Shown here piece after piece: positions 8,006 to 17,250 of a DNA stretch of 51,749 bases. The notes under the pieces were generated by a model. The model was not told the DNA's origin and ran no database searches. It saw only the letters and a program-made list of their open reading frames with translations. Position 1 is the stretch's first letter; each line of letters starts with the position of its first letter. This stretch comes from an uncultured Salinisphaerales bacterium (GTDB taxonomy: Bacteria > Pseudomonadota > Gammaproteobacteria > Nevskiales > CAJXLF01). The stretch lies in NCBI GenBank assembly GCA_913055805.1, contig CAJXLF010000016.1, forward strand, positions 1-51,749. Reading direction: 5' to 3'. The translations under genes and the position numbers were made by a program.

Positions 8006-9786
8006 TCCTGCTTCGCAGGTTCCGATATCAGGTTACTTAACCAGACGGACTGATACGGCGCCAGCCTCAGTTCCCCTAAACGGTCATTGATCACATCGCC
8101 GCTGATCAGGTCGTACCAGTGGTCGGTACTGATCAGGTTGATTTCAGCCAGCGGCACGATCTGGGTTTCATCGCTGACGTTGTTCAGGGCAAAGATGCTC
8201 TGCCGTCGATCCATGCTTTGCCGCCAGAAGGCGAATACTGCGTCGCCCAGGTGCATCGTGAATTGTGTCGCATTGGGGTGGAAAGCCGGCTGCCGCTTGC
8301 GAACCGTGATCAGATGACGCAGCCGCGCCAGAGCCATGGCCGACAGGCTGTTTTCATCGGCCAGTAGTTGCTCAATGTCATGCAGTTGCCACTGATGTCG
8401 GTTAATGGCCCGGTAATGACCCTTGGCTTCAACGCGTTGATGGTCGTTTTCAGTGGCCAACAGACTGTGAATATAAAAGGCCGGTATCCCCTCCAGGGCG
8501 AGCATGATGGTATGGGCGCAGACAAATCGTGCGAGCTGATATTCATCTACGCCACGCAGGGTGCCTTTGAGCGCATCAATCAGGGAAATATTGATTTCAT
8601 ACGGCCGGCGTTCCACGGAGTTCAGGGCGCGCCAGGAAATATGGCCGCCAAAGCTTTCCATGCTGCGGATCAGCGCCGTGAGTTCATCTTCGTCCAGCAA
8701 GCCCTCTGCAGGCCGCAGGCCGATGCCGTCGTGCGAGGCGATGAAGTTCAGGAAAGTTGTGCCGTGCTGGGCCGGCGGCATGCTCATCATCCAGGTTTTC
8801 AGATGCCGGCAGCTGCCACTGACCAGAGCGTTCACCAGCAGCGGCGGCAGCGAAAAGTTGTAGATGATGTGCGCTTCGTTGGCATTGCCGAAGTAAGAGA
8901 GGTTTTCCTGATTGGGGATGTTGGTCTCGGTAATGATCACCGCCCGGGGGTTGCGGTGTTCAATCAGTGTGCGCAACAAGCGCACTACTTCATGGGTTTG
9001 CGGCAGGTTGAGGCAATCGGTGCCGGGCACTTTCCACAGAAAGGCGATGGCATCCAGGCGGAAGATGCTGATGCCGGCGTCCAGGTAGCGGCGCACAATG
9101 CGAACGAACTCGGTGAGGACAGCAGGGTTACTGAAGTCGAGATCCACCTGGTCATGACTGAAGGTGCACCAGACCAGTTTTTCGCCCTCCGGCGTTGGGG
9201 TCGGCCGTAATAACGGACTGGTGCGGGGGCGCACGACGGCCGACAGGTCCCATGCCGGGTCGGCTTCTACAAAATAGCCGCTGCCCGGCTGGGCGCCCAG
9301 CTGGTAGTTAAGGAACCAGGGGTGTTGCGATGAGCAGTGATTGATCACCAGATCGCCCATGATTCTGAAATCTCCGGACAGCTTGCGGATGTCCTCCCAG
9401 TCGCCCAGTTCCGGGTCAACTGTGTCGTAGTTTTTTACAGCAAAGCCGTCATCCGAACTGTGCGGAAAAAAAGGCAGCAAGTGCACTCCGGAAAGCAGGC
9501 CGGAGAAATGTCGTTTGAGAAAGCCGTGCAGGCTGTGCAGAGGCGCTTCATCAGCATTCAGCACGCTGTTGCCGTAAGTGATGGCCAGGACATCGCTCTC
9601 GTTCCAGAGATTGGTAAAGGGCTGCGGCTGTATGTCCGGCAGTGGCAGACCCATGACGGCAAGCAGTTCCTCTGCGAGAGTACTGTTCTGCCCGCCCGGG
9701 TAGATAACCTCAAGATGTTGCTCGACCCGGCTTTTCAGCAAGCCGTTGCCAGCGCTCGCCTGCGGGTTTTCAGCCGGCGAACTCAT
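8002..9786 (-). CDS. GH13 subfamily 18 phosphorylase, probably glucosylglycerate phosphorylase
   Basis: A 594-residue alpha-amylase-fold glycoside phosphorylase of the sucrose-phosphorylase group. The catalytic residues are visible: nucleophile D245 in FRLDAIAF, acid/base E287 in IITETNI, and transition-state Asp D353 in ASHDGIG. Sucrose phosphorylase is the usual database label. Here the gene overlaps gpgS by 17 bp and is in an operon with gpgP, the known setting of glucosylglycerate phosphorylases, which split glucosylglycerate with phosphate to glucose 1-phosphate and glycerate. That role is inferred from context; sucrose or glucosylglycerol specificity cannot be excluded. Confidence 0.85.
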   Translation of the reverse strand: MSSPAENPQASAGNGLLKSRVEQHLEVIYPGGQNSTLAEELLAVMGLPLPDIQPQPFTNLWNESDVLAITYGNSVLNADEAPLHSLHGFLKRHFSGLLSGVHLLPFFPHSSDDGFAVKNYDTVDPELGDWEDIRKLSGDFRIMGDLVINHCSSQHPWFLNYQLGAQPGSGYFVEADPAWDLSAVVRPRTSPLLRPTPTPEGEKLVWCTFSHDQVDLDFSNPAVLTEFVRIVRRYLDAGISIFRLDAIAFLWKVPGTDCLNLPQTHEVVRLLRTLIEHRNPRAVIITETNIPNQENLSYFGNANEAHIIYNFSLPPLLVNALVSGSCRHLKTWMMSMPPAQHGTTFLNFIASHDGIGLRPAEGLLDEDELTALIRSMESFGGHISWRALNSVERRPYEINISLIDALKGTLRGVDEYQLARFVCAHTIMLALEGIPAFYIHSLLATENDHQRVEAKGHYRAINRHQWQLHDIEQLLADENSLSAMALARLRHLITVRKRQPAFHPNATQFTMHLGDAVFAFWRQSMDRRQSIFALNNVSDETQIVPLAEINLISTDHWYDLISGDVINDRLGELRLAPYQSVWLSNLISEPAKQD

Positions 9787-10993
9787 CGTGATCCGCCGCC
9801 ACGGCCGCGCGCAGCTTGTCGAAGATGTCCGGAATGGCCGAGGTCACCCGGTTCCAACTGGGGATGAAGGGCGTTTCCATGGGATTGTCGAGGAAGGTCT
9901 TGCCGGCGCGCACGATGTTCTGCGCGAACAGCTCCACCGCCAGTTCTTCCTTGTGCACATCCAGTGTCAGGCCGTTAATGGCGGCGTCACTGGCGTAGGT
10001 TTCGATGAAGTCCAGCGCTACCCGGTAATAAGTCGCCTTGATCGAGCGGAAGCTTTCACTGGTAAACACCACGCCCTGGGTGGCCAGCTTGCGGTAAAAA
10101 GCCTTGGTGATGTCGATGGACATTTTCGACAGGCCGGCTTCCGGATCGTCGGCGGAAAGATTCTGGTGCTTGTGGTCGTAAACACTGGCAATGTCTACCT
10201 GACAGATGCGGTTGGTGGAGTAGTTCCGGTACAGCTCGGAGAGCACACCGATTTCCAGACCCCAGTCGCTGGGAATGCGCAGGTCATTGATGACATCAGT
10301 GCGCATGGAGAATTCTCCGGCCAGGGCGTAACGGAAACTGTCCATGTAATCCAGATAATCCATGGGGCCGCAGATTTTCATCAGCGTACGTACCAGTGGT
10401 GTCAGCAAAAGCCGGCAAACGCGTCCGCGCAATGCGTCGCCATCCACTCTTGCGTAATAGCCCTTGCAGAACTGGTAGTTGAAATGCGGATGCGCTACCG
10501 GGTAGATCAGGCGCGCCAGCAGACTGCGGTCGTAGGTGAGGATGTCGCAGTCGTGCAGGGCCACCGCGCCGGGTTTGCCGGCGGCCAGCAGATAGCCGAA
10601 GCCGAACCAGACGTTGCGGCCCTTGCCGGGTTCGTTGGGCGCCAGGCCGGCGGTCTGCAGCTCGGCGTCGATGGCCTGCATGCGTGGTCCGTCGTTCCAC
10701 AGCAGGCTCACCTGTTGCGGCAGGCGGGAGAAAAAGCGATGTGCTTCGCGATACTGATCGGCATCGGCCTGGTCCAGGCCGATGATGATGCGGTCCAGGT
10801 AGGGTACCTGGGCCAGCTCTTCCACAATGTGCTGCAACGCAGGCCCTTGCAGTTCGGAATACAGCGAGGGCAGTACCAGGCTCAGCGGCCTTGTCCTGGA
10901 GAAACCCAGCAGTTCCTGTTCCAGGTCCTCCACCGGTCGATCCGTCAGGTTGTGCAGCGTCGTGACGACACCGTTCTGGAAAAAATCAGCCAT
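9770..10993 (-). CDS. gpgS: Glucosyl-3-phosphoglycerate synthase-like glycosyltransferase (GT81)
   Basis: A 407-residue GT-A fold glycosyltransferase expected to join glucose from an NDP-glucose to 3-phosphoglycerate, the first step of glucosylglycerate synthesis. A GKGRN loop near residue 123 and the metal-binding DCD at 148-150 ([10 protein letters not shown]) fit GT81. ATG 10993 was chosen: it overlaps the end of the upstream phosphatase gene by 8 bp, and the frame upstream has low-complexity Arg-rich sequence unlike a protein start. Its end overlaps the phosphorylase gene. All three genes in the operon overlap, implying coupled translation. Confidence 0.82.
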   Translation of the reverse strand: MADFFQNGVVTTLHNLTDRPVEDLEQELLGFSRTRPLSLVLPSLYSELQGPALQHIVEELAQVPYLDRIIIGLDQADADQYREAHRFFSRLPQQVSLLWNDGPRMQAIDAELQTAGLAPNEPGKGRNVWFGFGYLLAAGKPGAVALHDCDILTYDRSLLARLIYPVAHPHFNYQFCKGYYARVDGDALRGRVCRLLLTPLVRTLMKICGPMDYLDYMDSFRYALAGEFSMRTDVINDLRIPSDWGLEIGVLSELYRNYSTNRICQVDIASVYDHKHQNLSADDPEAGLSKMSIDITKAFYRKLATQGVVFTSESFRSIKATYYRVALDFIETYASDAAINGLTLDVHKEELAVELFAQNIVRAGKTFLDNPMETPFIPSWNRVTSAIPDIFDKLRAAVAADHDEFAG

Positions 10994-11822
10994 GCTTGAG
11001 TTGTTCCTGTTCTGCTTCCCAGTCATCAAGTATCTGATGCATGGCTTCGGCCCAACCCGCCGGGCCAGGCGAGCGTGTGCGCAGGGTTTGCTTGCGGCCC
11101 TGCGCCTGCGGGAAGTCATGCTGTTCCGAACGCACCAACACCGCGATATCCACAGCGTTCAACATGTCGATGTCATTGCCCGAGTCTCCCAGCGCGACAG
11201 TGCAGGCCGGAGTCTGCAAATATCGCCCGCACAGCCATTCCACTGCCCGGCCTTTGCCCGCCGCCGCATCCATGATGTGCAGAAAGCGGCCGCCAGGCAC
11301 CGCCTGCAGGCCATGTGCCTGCAGTGTGGCGATAAAGGCACTCAGTTGTGTCTCGTCGTCCAGCCATACCACCGGTTCGCAAAATTCGCGCCTGGACGCA
11401 TTTTGCGCAGCGCTGGCATCGAGTCCCGTGCGCTGCATGATTTCGTCGAGTGGCATATCCGAGAAGCCTCGCCAGTGATACTCGCCGCCGGCTGAAATTT
11501 CCCTGAGCTGTATCAGAACGTCCTTGTGTTCCCGGCCAAAGCGCTGCAGCAGAAAATCACTGCCAGGCGGGTGGACAAGGCCGGCGTTGTCAAAGCCCGC
11601 CAGGTTTTCCGGAATAAAGACAGCGCTGCCATTCTCCACAACGAAGGGGCTGTTCAGGTTCAGTTCGCTGCGTATCGATAACAGTTCCTCGCGCGTTTTG
11701 CTTGTCACCGGGATGCAGGGGATGCCCAGCACGGCCAGCCTTTGCAGGGCGGATTCGGCAGCATCGTGCCGGTAGCTGTCGTGGTCCAGCAGGCTGCCAT
11801 CAAGATCGGTAAAAACGATCAT
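10986..11822 (-). CDS. gpgP: HAD phosphatase, glucosyl/mannosyl-3-phosphoglycerate phosphatase family
   Basis: A HAD-superfamily Cof/MpgP-type phosphatase of about 278 residues that should dephosphorylate glucosyl-3-phosphoglycerate to glucosylglycerate. HAD motif I is VFTDLDGSLLD at the very N-terminus (nucleophile D6, D8), the Thr of motif II is in VTSKTREEL, and motif IV is ALGDSGNDIDML near the C-terminus. Family members usually start right before the DLDG motif, so ATG 11822 was chosen; 11867 and 11882 are possible upstream starts and no site has a clear ribosome-binding sequence. First gene of the gpgP-gpgS-phosphorylase operon. Confidence 0.8.
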   Translation of the reverse strand: MIVFTDLDGSLLDHDSYRHDAAESALQRLAVLGIPCIPVTSKTREELLSIRSELNLNSPFVVENGSAVFIPENLAGFDNAGLVHPPGSDFLLQRFGREHKDVLIQLREISAGGEYHWRGFSDMPLDEIMQRTGLDASAAQNASRREFCEPVVWLDDETQLSAFIATLQAHGLQAVPGGRFLHIMDAAAGKGRAVEWLCGRYLQTPACTVALGDSGNDIDMLNAVDIAVLVRSEQHDFPQAQGRKQTLRTRSPGPAGWAEAMHQILDDWEAEQEQLKHG

Positions 11823-11942
11823 CGAACGATCATCGAGGGAGCTGGTTTGTTCAGGTCCATACCTCATACTAGCAATAAACATTTACGACAGGCCCTTCGG
11901 GACAGCCTACCGGCGGAATGCTATCGTTGGGCCTCGAAGTGA

Positions 11943-11963
11943 ATGCCCGCTACCAGCGGGCAT
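11943..11963. promoter_or_regulatory. Perfect stem-loop in the leader of the symporter genes
   Basis: ATGCCCGCT-ACC-AGCGGGCAT is a perfect 9-bp inverted repeat with a 3-nt loop, 26 bp before the chosen start of the DUF4212 gene and without a T-tract. It lies in the divergent gpgP/symporter region, and its right arm contains the alternative ATG at 11962. It could be a protein-binding dyad or a leader-RNA hairpin. Confidence 0.5.
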
Positions 11964-11988
11964 GGGGAACGAGCACGGGGGAGTGGCA

Positions 11989-12252
11989 GTGACGCAGGGT
12001 AATAACGGAGCCCAGGCCTACTGGAAGGCAAATCTCAGGCTGGTAGGCGGCCTGTTGGCAGTGTGGTTTGTCGTTTCCTACGGATTCGGCATCCTGTTGG
12101 TGGATGTGCTCAACCGGATACCGCTGGGTGGTTTCAAGCTGGGCTTTTTCTTTGCCCAGCAGGGTTCGATTTATGTATTCGTGGCACTGATTTTTTATTA
12201 CGTGCAACGCATGAACCGGCTCGACCGTCAGTTCGACGTGAACGAGGATTGA
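11989..12252 (+). CDS. DUF4212 small subunit of a sodium:solute symporter
   Basis: A small membrane protein of 87 residues with two transmembrane helices (about LVGGLLAVWFVVSYGFGILL and GSIYVFVALIFYYVQRM) and a conserved LGFFFAQQGS motif between them. DUF4212 proteins always accompany SSS-family symporters of the VC_2705 type and are thought to be a partner subunit. GTG 11989 is preferred because GGGGAG at 11978-11983 is 5 bp upstream; ATG 11962 (96 residues) lies inside a hairpin. The large subunit begins 9 bp downstream, so the two form an operon. Confidence 0.88.
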   Translation: MTQGNNGAQAYWKANLRLVGGLLAVWFVVSYGFGILLVDVLNRIPLGGFKLGFFFAQQGSIYVFVALIFYYVQRMNRLDRQFDVNED

Positions 12253-12261
12253 GGTTGCGTC

Positions 12262-14040
12262 ATGGATACACAAACCTGGATTTACCTCGTCGTCGGCAGC
12301 ACCTTCGCCCTGTATATCGGTATCGCCATCTGGTCGCGAGCGGCCAGCACCCGTGATTTCTATGTGGCCGGCGGCCACGTGAACCCGGTCGCCAACGGCA
12401 TGGCCACCGCCGCGGACTGGATGAGCGCCGCTTCCTTCATTTCCATGGCCGGACTGATCGCCTTTCTTGGGTATAACGCTTCGCCTTATCTCATGGGCTG
12501 GACCGGCGGTTATGTCCTGCTTGCCCTGTTGCTGGCGCCGTATCTGCGCAAGTTCGGCAAGTTCACGGTGCCCGAGTTCATAGGTGAGCGTTTTTATTCG
12601 CGTACGGCGCGACTGGTGGCGGTGTTCTGTCTGATTGTGGCTTCCATTACCTATGTCATTGGCCAGATGAAGGGTGTGGGCGTGGCCTTTGGCAGGTTCC
12701 TTGAAGTGGAATTCGAGACCGGTGTGCTGGTGGGGATGGCCATCGTCTTTTTCTACGCCGTGCTCGGGGGCATGAAGGGCATTACCTATACCCAGATAGC
12801 CCAGTACTGCGTGCTGATTTTCGCCTATACCGTGCCCGCCATTTTCATTTCCTTCCAGATGACCGGTAATCCCGTGCCGCAGCTGGGGTTGGGTAGCCAC
12901 ATGGTCGGCAGCGACGTGGCGTTTCTGGACAAGCTCGACCAGGTGGTGACCGAACTGGGCTTTGCCAGGTACACCGAACCGACCGGCGCACGCATCAATA
13001 CCTTCATGCTGACTCTGTCACTGATGATTGGCACCGCCGGTTTGCCGCATGTCATCATCCGCTTTTTCACCGTGCCCAACGTGGCCGATGCGCGCCGCTC
13101 GGCCGGCTGGGCGTTGGTGTTCATCGCCATTCTCTACACCACGGCGCCGGCAGTCGGCGCCATGGCGCGCATGAATCTCATGGACACTATTCAGCCAGGC
13201 CCGGTGGGTGCTGTCGAGGGCAATCTGGTCTACGAGGATCGGCCCGAATGGTTCCGTAACTGGGAGAAGACCGGTCTTCTCGCTTTCGAGGACAAGAATG
13301 GCGACGGTCGCATCCAGTATTACAACGACCAGAACGCTGCCTTCGCCGCAAAGGCGCAAGCTTACGGCTGGCAGGGCAACGAAATGGTCACCGTGGACCG
13401 CGACATCATGGTGCTGGCCAACCCCGAGATTGCGAACCTGCCCGGCTGGGTGATCGCCCTGGTGGCCGCCGGCGGGCTGGCCGCGGCATTGTCGACGGCA
13501 GCCGGACTATTGCTGGCGATTTCTTCGGCGATTTCCCATGATCTGCTGAAGGGTACGTTCATGCCGCAAATCAGCGAGCGGCAGGAACTCATGGCTGGCC
13601 GCATCGCCATGGCCGCCGCCATTGTAGTGGCGGGCTATCTGGGCATGAATCCACCGGGTTTCGCCGCCCAGGTAGTGGCGCTGGCTTTCGGCTTGGCGGC
13701 TTCGTCCATTTTCCCGGCGCTCATGATGGGAATTTTCAGCCTGCGCGTGAACCGCGCCGGCGCCGTCTGCGGCATGCTCGCCGGCCTGACCAGTACCCTG
13801 CTTTACATCGTGGCCTACAAGGGCTGGTTCTTTATTCCGGGTACCGAGTGGTTCCCCAACACCGCCGAGTACTGGCTGCTGGGCATCCAGCCCGAGGCCT
13901 TCGGCGCGGTCGGCGCGGGGATCAACTTCGCAGTGGCGATGGTGGTATCGCGCCTCACCGCCGCACCGCCGGCGCATATCCAGGCGCTGGTCGAGGATAT
14001 CCGCGTACCGCGTGGTGCCGGAGCGGCAACGGGGCATTAG
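12262..14040 (+). CDS. Sodium:solute symporter, VC_2705 type (SSS family)
   Basis: A 592-residue inner-membrane symporter with about 13 hydrophobic helices. DFYVAGG and TAADWMSAASFISMAG near the N-terminus are SSS signatures, and GGLAAALSTAAGLLLAISSAISHD at about residue 400 is the conserved sodium-site helix region (residues read from the translation; not written out further). A hydrophilic insert at about 320-380, rich in Asp and Gly and with DKNGDGRIQ, looks like a calcium-binding EF-hand-type loop. Relatives carry short carboxylates such as acetate; the substrate here is not determined. It pairs with the DUF4212 gene and is convergent with the AraC gene at 14089. Confidence 0.9.
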   Translation: MDTQTWIYLVVGSTFALYIGIAIWSRAASTRDFYVAGGHVNPVANGMATAADWMSAASFISMAGLIAFLGYNASPYLMGWTGGYVLLALLLAPYLRKFGKFTVPEFIGERFYSRTARLVAVFCLIVASITYVIGQMKGVGVAFGRFLEVEFETGVLVGMAIVFFYAVLGGMKGITYTQIAQYCVLIFAYTVPAIFISFQMTGNPVPQLGLGSHMVGSDVAFLDKLDQVVTELGFARYTEPTGARINTFMLTLSLMIGTAGLPHVIIRFFTVPNVADARRSAGWALVFIAILYTTAPAVGAMARMNLMDTIQPGPVGAVEGNLVYEDRPEWFRNWEKTGLLAFEDKNGDGRIQYYNDQNAAFAAKAQAYGWQGNEMVTVDRDIMVLANPEIANLPGWVIALVAAGGLAAALSTAAGLLLAISSAISHDLLKGTFMPQISERQELMAGRIAMAAAIVVAGYLGMNPPGFAAQVVALAFGLAASSIFPALMMGIFSLRVNRAGAVCGMLAGLTSTLLYIVAYKGWFFIPGTEWFPNTAEYWLLGIQPEAFGAVGAGINFAVAMVVSRLTAAPPAHIQALVEDIRVPRGAGAATGH

Positions 14041-14088
14041 CAGGGTTCAGGGTTTCAAACTTTAAGCCCGTATAAATATTGCCCGGTG

Positions 14089-15120
14089 TCACTCACGGTA
14101 TTCACTCGGTGTCTTGCCGGTGTGGTTTTTGAACCAGCGTAAGAAAGCCTGACGTGTGCTGAAGCCGAGCTGTTCGGCTATTTCCGCAATGGACTCTGTT
14201 CCCGCCTGTAATTTCCGGCTAGTCATTTCCAGTCGCACCTGGTCGAGAAGCTCGCGGTAGGATGTGCCTTCTTCCTGTAGCCTGCGGTGCAGGCTGCGCC
14301 CACTTATACAGAGCTGGGCGGCTACGGTTTCCTTGGTCGGATTCGAATTGATCATTAGTGCCCGGATCAGGTGACAAACTTCGTCGCTGAGGCTTGAAGT
14401 GGTCATGCGTTTCTTGAGTAATTCCTCGGCATGGTTCTCGAGAATCTCTCGCATGAAGGCATCCCCATGCCGAAGACGGGTTTGCAACACCTGCGTGGGG
14501 AGCAAGGCGCAGGCATATGATCGGTCGAAATAGACCGGACATTTGAAGAAAGCTATATATTCGCGGATATACCGGGGATCGTCCGGTCTTGAATGGGGGA
14601 AGCTGATCGACAAGGGCAGTTCCTGGCGCTCGGGCATAAGCAGCCGGGCTAACAGGACCAGGCTGCCTAGAAGATATTCCACCGCATGCTGCCTGAAGAG
14701 ACGACCGCCGGCCAGAATTTCCCAGCGCAGCTCCGCGCCGCCCGGTACCGGGACGACGGATGCGCGGCCGATGTTACTCAGAAGGCCCCGGTAACGGACG
14801 GCAGCATCAAGCGCATCGGCCAGGGTGGTACATGTCTGCGCAAGATATCCAAGGGGACCCAATTCAGCCGGCTGAATATTGTGTGCCATTCGCAGGCCAA
14901 TCAGGGTCTGGTCGGGTTGTCGGGTAATGCTGGCCAGCATCAACTCAATAACGGGGAGCGGCACCTGATAGTCAGGATCATCCAGGCGTGCACGGACAAG
15001 GCCTGCTTCGTCCAGCAATTCATCCATGCTAATGCCTGATGCTTCGGCCTGGGCAATGAAGTGCTGTAAATGACGTGCTGAGACCCACTTCATCGGGCCT
15101 GAACCCTGGCTGACGGACAT
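14089..15120 (-). CDS. AraC-family transcriptional regulator (arabinose-binding-like N-domain)
   Basis: A 343-residue regulator of the same two-domain build as the gene at 148-1191. The C-terminus shows both helix-turn-helices: VAAQLCISGRSLHRRLQEEG and IAEQLGFSTRQAFLRWFK, ending HTGKTPSEYR. The N-terminal ~200 residues fit the Arabinose_bd domain. It is divergent from the CocE-type hydrolase at 15281 across about 160 bp and is likely to control that hydrolase cluster. ATG 15093 is an alternative start. Confidence 0.9.
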   Translation of the reverse strand: MSVSQGSGPMKWVSARHLQHFIAQAEASGISMDELLDEAGLVRARLDDPDYQVPLPVIELMLASITRQPDQTLIGLRMAHNIQPAELGPLGYLAQTCTTLADALDAAVRYRGLLSNIGRASVVPVPGGAELRWEILAGGRLFRQHAVEYLLGSLVLLARLLMPERQELPLSISFPHSRPDDPRYIREYIAFFKCPVYFDRSYACALLPTQVLQTRLRHGDAFMREILENHAEELLKKRMTTSSLSDEVCHLIRALMINSNPTKETVAAQLCISGRSLHRRLQEEGTSYRELLDQVRLEMTSRKLQAGTESIAEIAEQLGFSTRQAFLRWFKNHTGKTPSEYRE

Positions 15121-15280
15121 GGCAATCTCTGTTAGCGCTTTACAGCTATCTTGTTACAAAACGGGACGCAGCGTAAGTCGTGGCCGAAAGTGATACCCGA
15201 CCTGGCCGATATGGATACCGGCCCTGACAGTTTCGACGCATAGCATATTGGCAATAAACGCTGAGAAATGTGGTGTGCTC

Positions 15281-17248
15281 ATGAAAAATCCGGCTTACGG
15301 CTTCGCTTTCCTCGCGGTGCTGCTGGCGGCCGCCTGTGGCGGCAGTGGCGACGATAATCTGCCCATAGATCCATCGGCGGGTGTGACCAGCGCGGGTTCG
15401 CAATGGACCTCTCTTGGCATGCGTCGGCTGGACAGTCATGTCAATCGGGCCACAGCGGCAAAAGCCGCGATGGACTGGCATGACTATAACCCGCCCGTGA
15501 TCTATTCCGGCGCGGTCAGGGAGGCCAATCAGCCCATTGTCATGGACGATGGCGTGCAGTTGGTCGCCGATATTGTGCGTCCTGCCGATGAAACCGGACG
15601 CGTTGTCGAGGCGCCGCTGCCGGTGATTCTGACCCTGACGACCTACAACAAGGATCTGGGTGGATTCATTTCGGATTTCAGCGGCATCTCGGCGCTGGGC
15701 GGCGCCGAACCGGTTTTCCTGCAGCACGGATATGTGCACGTGAACGTGGACGTACGCGGTACCGGCCGCTCGGAGGGCACCTGGGAGGCCTTCGGTGAGC
15801 GCGAGCAGCAGGATTACAATCAGGTGATCGACTGGATCGTGGCCCAGCCCTGGTGTAACGGCAAGGTGGCGCTGCATGGTGTCTCTGCTCTGGGGATTAC
15901 TTCCATGCTGGCCGCTTCAAAACAGCATCCGGCGTTGCGGGCGGTATTTGCCATTTCGTCGATGGCGGATGCCTATCGTGACGCGGCCGCCATCGGCGGG
16001 CAGGGCAGTTACGCCTTCCTGGGTGGCTGGTTCACGCTCGTTGCGGCCAGCAGTCTGCTCAACCCGCGCCTGTACGAATCCCCGGAACTCTATCTCACCA
16101 CGGCCACACAGCATCTTGCCAATGCCCTGACGCAGTTCCAGTACCCGATTCTGTTTAATGGCTTGATGGGCGATCCCGAAGTGGTGCACGACGGGGAGTT
16201 CTGGCGGATCCGCTCGCCGGTGGAGCAAGCACACAGAATCCAGGTGCCGGTGTTCCTGGTCAGCGGTCTGCGTGATGTCTACCAGCGCGGCAAGCCGGTG
16301 CTTTACGAAGCGCTGAAGCACCAGGTTCCAACCAAGCTGTTGATGGGGCCCTGGAACCACTTCGAGGCCGGTGTAGGTCAGGGGTTGCCGCGTGAAGGCA
16401 TACCCACGCTGGATTACGTGGCACTGCAATGGTTCGATCATTATCTGAAAGGTGAGGACAATGGTGCCGCCCGGCTGCCCAACGTGACGCAATGGGTCTG
16501 GGGGGCAGAGCGCTACGTGACGGTCAGTGACTGGCCTAACCCCGCTGCACGCGCACGGCGTATCTATCTGGCCGGTGACGGCCGCCTGACAGAGCAGTCG
16601 CCGCAAGGTGAAGCGGCGCCACGAATAGTTCTGCAGCAGCCGTTTAACGGGCTGTGCTCGCAAAGCGCCAGCCAGGTTTCATTGGGCGTGCTCAGCCTGA
16701 CGCAGCTACCCTGTTTCTCCGACGACCGTCTGGTCAATGCGCTGGAAACCGTCTACGAAACCGAACCGCTGACCGAACCACTCTATCTCGACGGCCCCAT
16801 CCAGGCGGACTTGTGGGTGTCCACAACCAGTCAGGATTCCGGCCTGGTGGTGCGAGTCTCGGATGTGGCGTCTGACGGCAGCGCCTTCAACCTCAGCAAC
16901 GGCATGTTGCAGCTCTCGCACCGGTCTGTAGATCCGGGTCGGTCACGTTACCTGGACGGAGAGATGATCCAGCCCTGGCATCCCTTCACCGGCGAGGCGA
17001 AAGAGGCAGTGGACAGCGGCGAGATACTGTCTGCGGCGGTCGAGGTTTGGCCGGTCAGCGCTGTGATCCAGTCGGGACACCGTCTACGCATTTCCGTGGG
17101 TTCCAGCAATTTTCCCTACGGGTTGTCGCCGCTGCCGGAACTGCCGCTCTCCGCGCTGGGCGTACTCAGTGTGTACGGGGATGCCGACCATCCTTCGAGC
17201 GTGGTGTTGCCGGTGGTGCCCGCAAGTAACCTGGAGCCGGAGGAATAG
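15281..17248 (+). CDS. CocE/NonD-family hydrolase, predicted lipoprotein
   Basis: A 655-residue X-Pro dipeptidyl-peptidase-like serine hydrolase. The N-terminus is a lipoprotein signal with Cys19 in LLAAACGGSGD, so the enzyme is probably anchored in the outer membrane facing the periplasm. The alpha/beta-hydrolase part contains VDVRGTGRSEG, the nucleophile elbow GVSALG with S202, the acid in SGLRDVYQ and the His in GPWNHFE; the C-terminal ~200 residues are the jelly-roll domain. The family cleaves esters and amides. ATG 15281 was chosen because it makes a proper signal peptide; an upstream TTG at 15248 is in frame. Two bp separate it from the next hydrolase. Confidence 0.9.
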   Translation: MKNPAYGFAFLAVLLAAACGGSGDDNLPIDPSAGVTSAGSQWTSLGMRRLDSHVNRATAAKAAMDWHDYNPPVIYSGAVREANQPIVMDDGVQLVADIVRPADETGRVVEAPLPVILTLTTYNKDLGGFISDFSGISALGGAEPVFLQHGYVHVNVDVRGTGRSEGTWEAFGEREQQDYNQVIDWIVAQPWCNGKVALHGVSALGITSMLAASKQHPALRAVFAISSMADAYRDAAAIGGQGSYAFLGGWFTLVAASSLLNPRLYESPELYLTTATQHLANALTQFQYPILFNGLMGDPEVVHDGEFWRIRSPVEQAHRIQVPVFLVSGLRDVYQRGKPVLYEALKHQVPTKLLMGPWNHFEAGVGQGLPREGIPTLDYVALQWFDHYLKGEDNGAARLPNVTQWVWGAERYVTVSDWPNPAARARRIYLAGDGRLTEQSPQGEAAPRIVLQQPFNGLCSQSASQVSLGVLSLTQLPCFSDDRLVNALETVYETEPLTEPLYLDGPIQADLWVSTTSQDSGLVVRVSDVASDGSAFNLSNGMLQLSHRSVDPGRSRYLDGEMIQPWHPFTGEAKEAVDSGEILSAAVEVWPVSAVIQSGHRLRISVGSSNFPYGLSPLPELPLSALGVLSVYGDADHPSSVVLPVVPASNLEPEE

Positions 17249-17250
17249 CG

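Noticed and set aside
9746-10999. Open frame of 417 residues opposite gpgS
   Set aside because: Exact antisense of a well-supported glycosyltransferase; composition typical of a shadow frame.
11950-12900. Open frame of 316 residues opposite the symporter genes
   Set aside because: His- and Gly-rich shadow of two membrane-protein genes.
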